NCBI GenBank assembly: GCA_049366695.1
Contig: JBMNCR010000060.1
Location: 1-64,000, forward strand
DNA length: 64,000 nucleotides
Direction of reading: 5' to 3'
Source of the DNA: JBMNCR01 sp049366695
Lineage (GTDB): Bacteria; Bacillota; Clostridia; Eubacteriales; Alkalibacteraceae
In this document: piece by piece, positions 62,562 through 64,000 of the stretch
How the letters are laid out: each line of letters opens with the position of its first letter
Numbering within the stretch: position 1 is the first letter of the stretch
Position numbers and translations under genes: made by a program
The notes under the pieces: generated by a model
The model's input: only the letters and a program-made list of their open reading frames with translations
Told to the model about the DNA's origin: nothing
Database searches by the model: none

Positions 62562-64000
62562 TTATACTTCCATAAGTATTGGAAGGATCATAGGTCTTCT
62601 TTTTGTTTTTTCATATAAGAATTGATCCAAACTATCTTTTATTTCACCCTTTATCTTATTCCATTCATGCAATTTTTTTTCCTCACATCTATTCAATGCT
62701 TCCCTTACAACATTTCTAGCATTATTTATTAGTTCTTCTGATTCTCTTACATATACAAAACCTCTAGAAATAACATCAGGACCTGCCATTGTCTTTCCTT
62801 TACTCAATGTAACTACTACAATAAATAGTCCATCACGAGACAAGTGTCTTCTATCCCTCAATACAATATTTCCAACATCTCCTACACCTAATCCATCAAC
62901 TAATGTTATTCCTGAAGGAACTCTTCCAACTACCTTACTCTCATTACTATCCACTTCAATAACAGTACCATTTTCTATCACTAAAGTATTTTTTTCTTCC
63001 ATTCCAAGTTTTCTAGCAAGCATAGCATGACGCATTAGCATTCTATATTCACCATGTACTGGCATAAAATTCTTTGCCTTTACTAAAGTATGAATTAATT
63101 TTAATTCTTCTTGTTTTGCATGTCCTGAAACATGAACTTCAGCCAATTTCTCATATATTACTTCTGCGCCTAATTTAAATAAATTATTAATAACCTTTAT
63201 TATCATTTTTTCATTACCAGGGATCGGTGATGCTGATATTATTACTAAATCATCCTTTTTAATTGATAATTGTCTATACTCGCCTGCCGACATTCTACTA
63301 AGTGCTGCCATAGGTTCACCTTGACTTCCAGTAGTAATAACAACTATCTCTGAAGGTTCATATTTATTTATATCTCTTATATCAATTATAGATTCACTTG
63401 GTACTTTTATATAACCAAGTTCCAATGCAGTAGTAAACACATTTACCATACTTCGTCCACTAACTACTATCTTTCTATTATGAGCTAAAGCAGCGTTGGC
63501 CACCTGTTGTATTCGATGAACATTTGAAGCAAATGTTGCAACTATTATTCGACTGTTAACTCCATCGAATAAGTCCATAAAAGTTTTACCTACTGAACTT
63601 TCTGAAAGTGAATATCCTGGTAATTCAACATTAGTACTATCTGCCATTAATAGATCAATTCCTGACGCTCCTAACTCTGCAAATCTTTTTAAATCAATTA
63701 TTTTTTCGTCAATTGGTGTAAAGTCAACCTTAAAATCTCCTGTATGAAGAACTTTCGCAGACTCACATTTTATATATAACGCTACACTATCAGCAATGCT
63801 ATGATTTGTTCTAATAAATTCAACTTCAAAACCACCAAGTTTAATTACATCTCTTGGCTTCACTATAACCCTTTCAGTAGTATTTATTAAATTATGTTCT
63901 TTAAGTTTGTTATCTACGAGACCTATTGTAAGTTTAGTACCATATATTGGTACATTTAGTTCTTTTAATAAGTATGGAATTCCTCCTATATGATCCTCGT
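62562..64000 (-). CDS. rnj: ribonuclease J (5' end outside the window)
   Basis: Metallo-beta-lactamase/beta-CASP RNase with both 5'-exo- and endonuclease activity. The frame stays open to the window edge. The first visible residues are EDHIGGIPYLL, the second half of the zinc motif HGHEDHIGG. Further metal residues are in HTGDFKVD and in HVSGHAKQEELKL, and the C-terminal domain ends RPMILPILMEV. About 480 residues are visible of an expected 550. An internal GTG at 63863 is not the start. Separated from trmR by 160 bases. Confidence 0.95.
   Translation of the reverse strand, partial: EDHIGGIPYLLKELNVPIYGTKLTIGLVDNKLKEHNLINTTERVIVKPRDVIKLGGFEVEFIRTNHSIADSVALYIKCESAKVLHTGDFKVDFTPIDEKIIDLKRFAELGASGIDLLMADSTNVELPGYSLSESSVGKTFMDLFDGVNSRIIVATFASNVHRIQQVANAALAHNRKIVVSGRSMVNVFTTALELGYIKVPSESIIDIRDINKYEPSEIVVITTGSQGEPMAALSRMSAGEYRQLSIKKDDLVIISASPIPGNEKMIIKVINNLFKLGAEVIYEKLAEVHVSGHAKQEELKLIHTLVKAKNFMPVHGEYRMLMRHAMLARKLGMEEKNTLVIENGTVIEVDSNESKVVGRVPSGITLVDGLGVGDVGNIVLRDRRHLSRDGLFIVVVTLSKGKTMAGPDVISRGFVYVRESEELINNARNVVREALNRCEEKKLHEWNKIKGEIKDSLDQFLYEKTKRRPMILPILMEV

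Noticed and set aside
1..64000. tRNA, rRNA, insertion sequences, phage or integrase genes
   Set aside because: I looked on both strands and saw no tRNA-like cloverleaf, rRNA segment or transposase/integrase reading frame.

Overview
This is a very AT-rich window. Its gene content is that of an endospore-forming Clostridia member (Firmicutes). It carries the spoIIA (sigF) operon, a complete spoVA operon (AA-AE), a complete spoIIIA operon (AA-AH), an uninterrupted sigK and a BclA-like collagen protein. Starts are often GTG or TTG, each placed 5-10 bases after a strong AGGAGG-like site. I cannot name the genus from the sequence. Almost everything is on the minus strand. The plus-strand exceptions are the class A penicillin-binding protein at the left edge, an NlpC/P60 hydrolase near 38 kb and a doubtful small ORF near 35.6 kb.

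Layout. 0-3.7 kb: class A PBP. 3.8-8.7 kb: spoIIAA-spoIIAB-sigF, a 300-base untranslated stretch, then spoVAA-AB-AC-AD-AE. 8.8-11.1 kb: cysteine desulfurase and thiI (tRNA 4-thiouridine). 11.3-12.4 kb: a collagen-like spore-surface gene broken by a 100-N assembly gap. 12.5-15.2 kb: a lipoprotein, a DUF1232 protein, dcd and small proteins. 15.2-25.8 kb: mutS2, an RlhA-like U32 protein, a D,D-carboxypeptidase, an M16C metallopeptidase and rarA. 26-28 kb: an orphan DNA adenine methyltransferase that resembles C. difficile CamA. 28.2-32 kb: a dispersed repeat and a YknWXYZ-like exporter with a CARDB-like protein in the YknX position. 32.3-38.4 kb: glyA, dinB under a LexA-type box, exoA, a LytTR regulator and a divergent NlpC/P60 hydrolase. 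38.5-43.6 kb: spoIIIA. 43.7-47.1 kb: small proteins, efp, a second copy of the repeat, aroK and aroD. 47.2-57.5 kb: a type IV pilus cluster (pilB-pilT-pilC-pilA-pilD, minor pilins, pilM-pilN-pilO). 57.7-64 kb: sigK, a class B PBP, a lipoprotein, the trhP-trmR tRNA-modification pair, and RNase J running off the right edge.

How the genes work together. SigF and its regulators start forespore transcription. SpoIIIA builds the channel between mother cell and forespore. SpoVA moves dipicolinic acid. SigK drives late mother-cell genes, possibly including the collagen gene, which has a sigma-K-like -10. A CamA-type methyltransferase would fit this programme, because in C. difficile that enzyme affects sporulation. 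The desulfurase/ThiI pair, TrhP/TrmR and the RlhA-like protein are three RNA-modification modules. The most interesting signals are the CamA-like enzyme, the 84%-identical intergenic repeat with a clean insertion in one copy, the exporter with its swapped subunit, the paired direct repeats beside the LytTR regulator, and the likely ATA start of the collagen gene.
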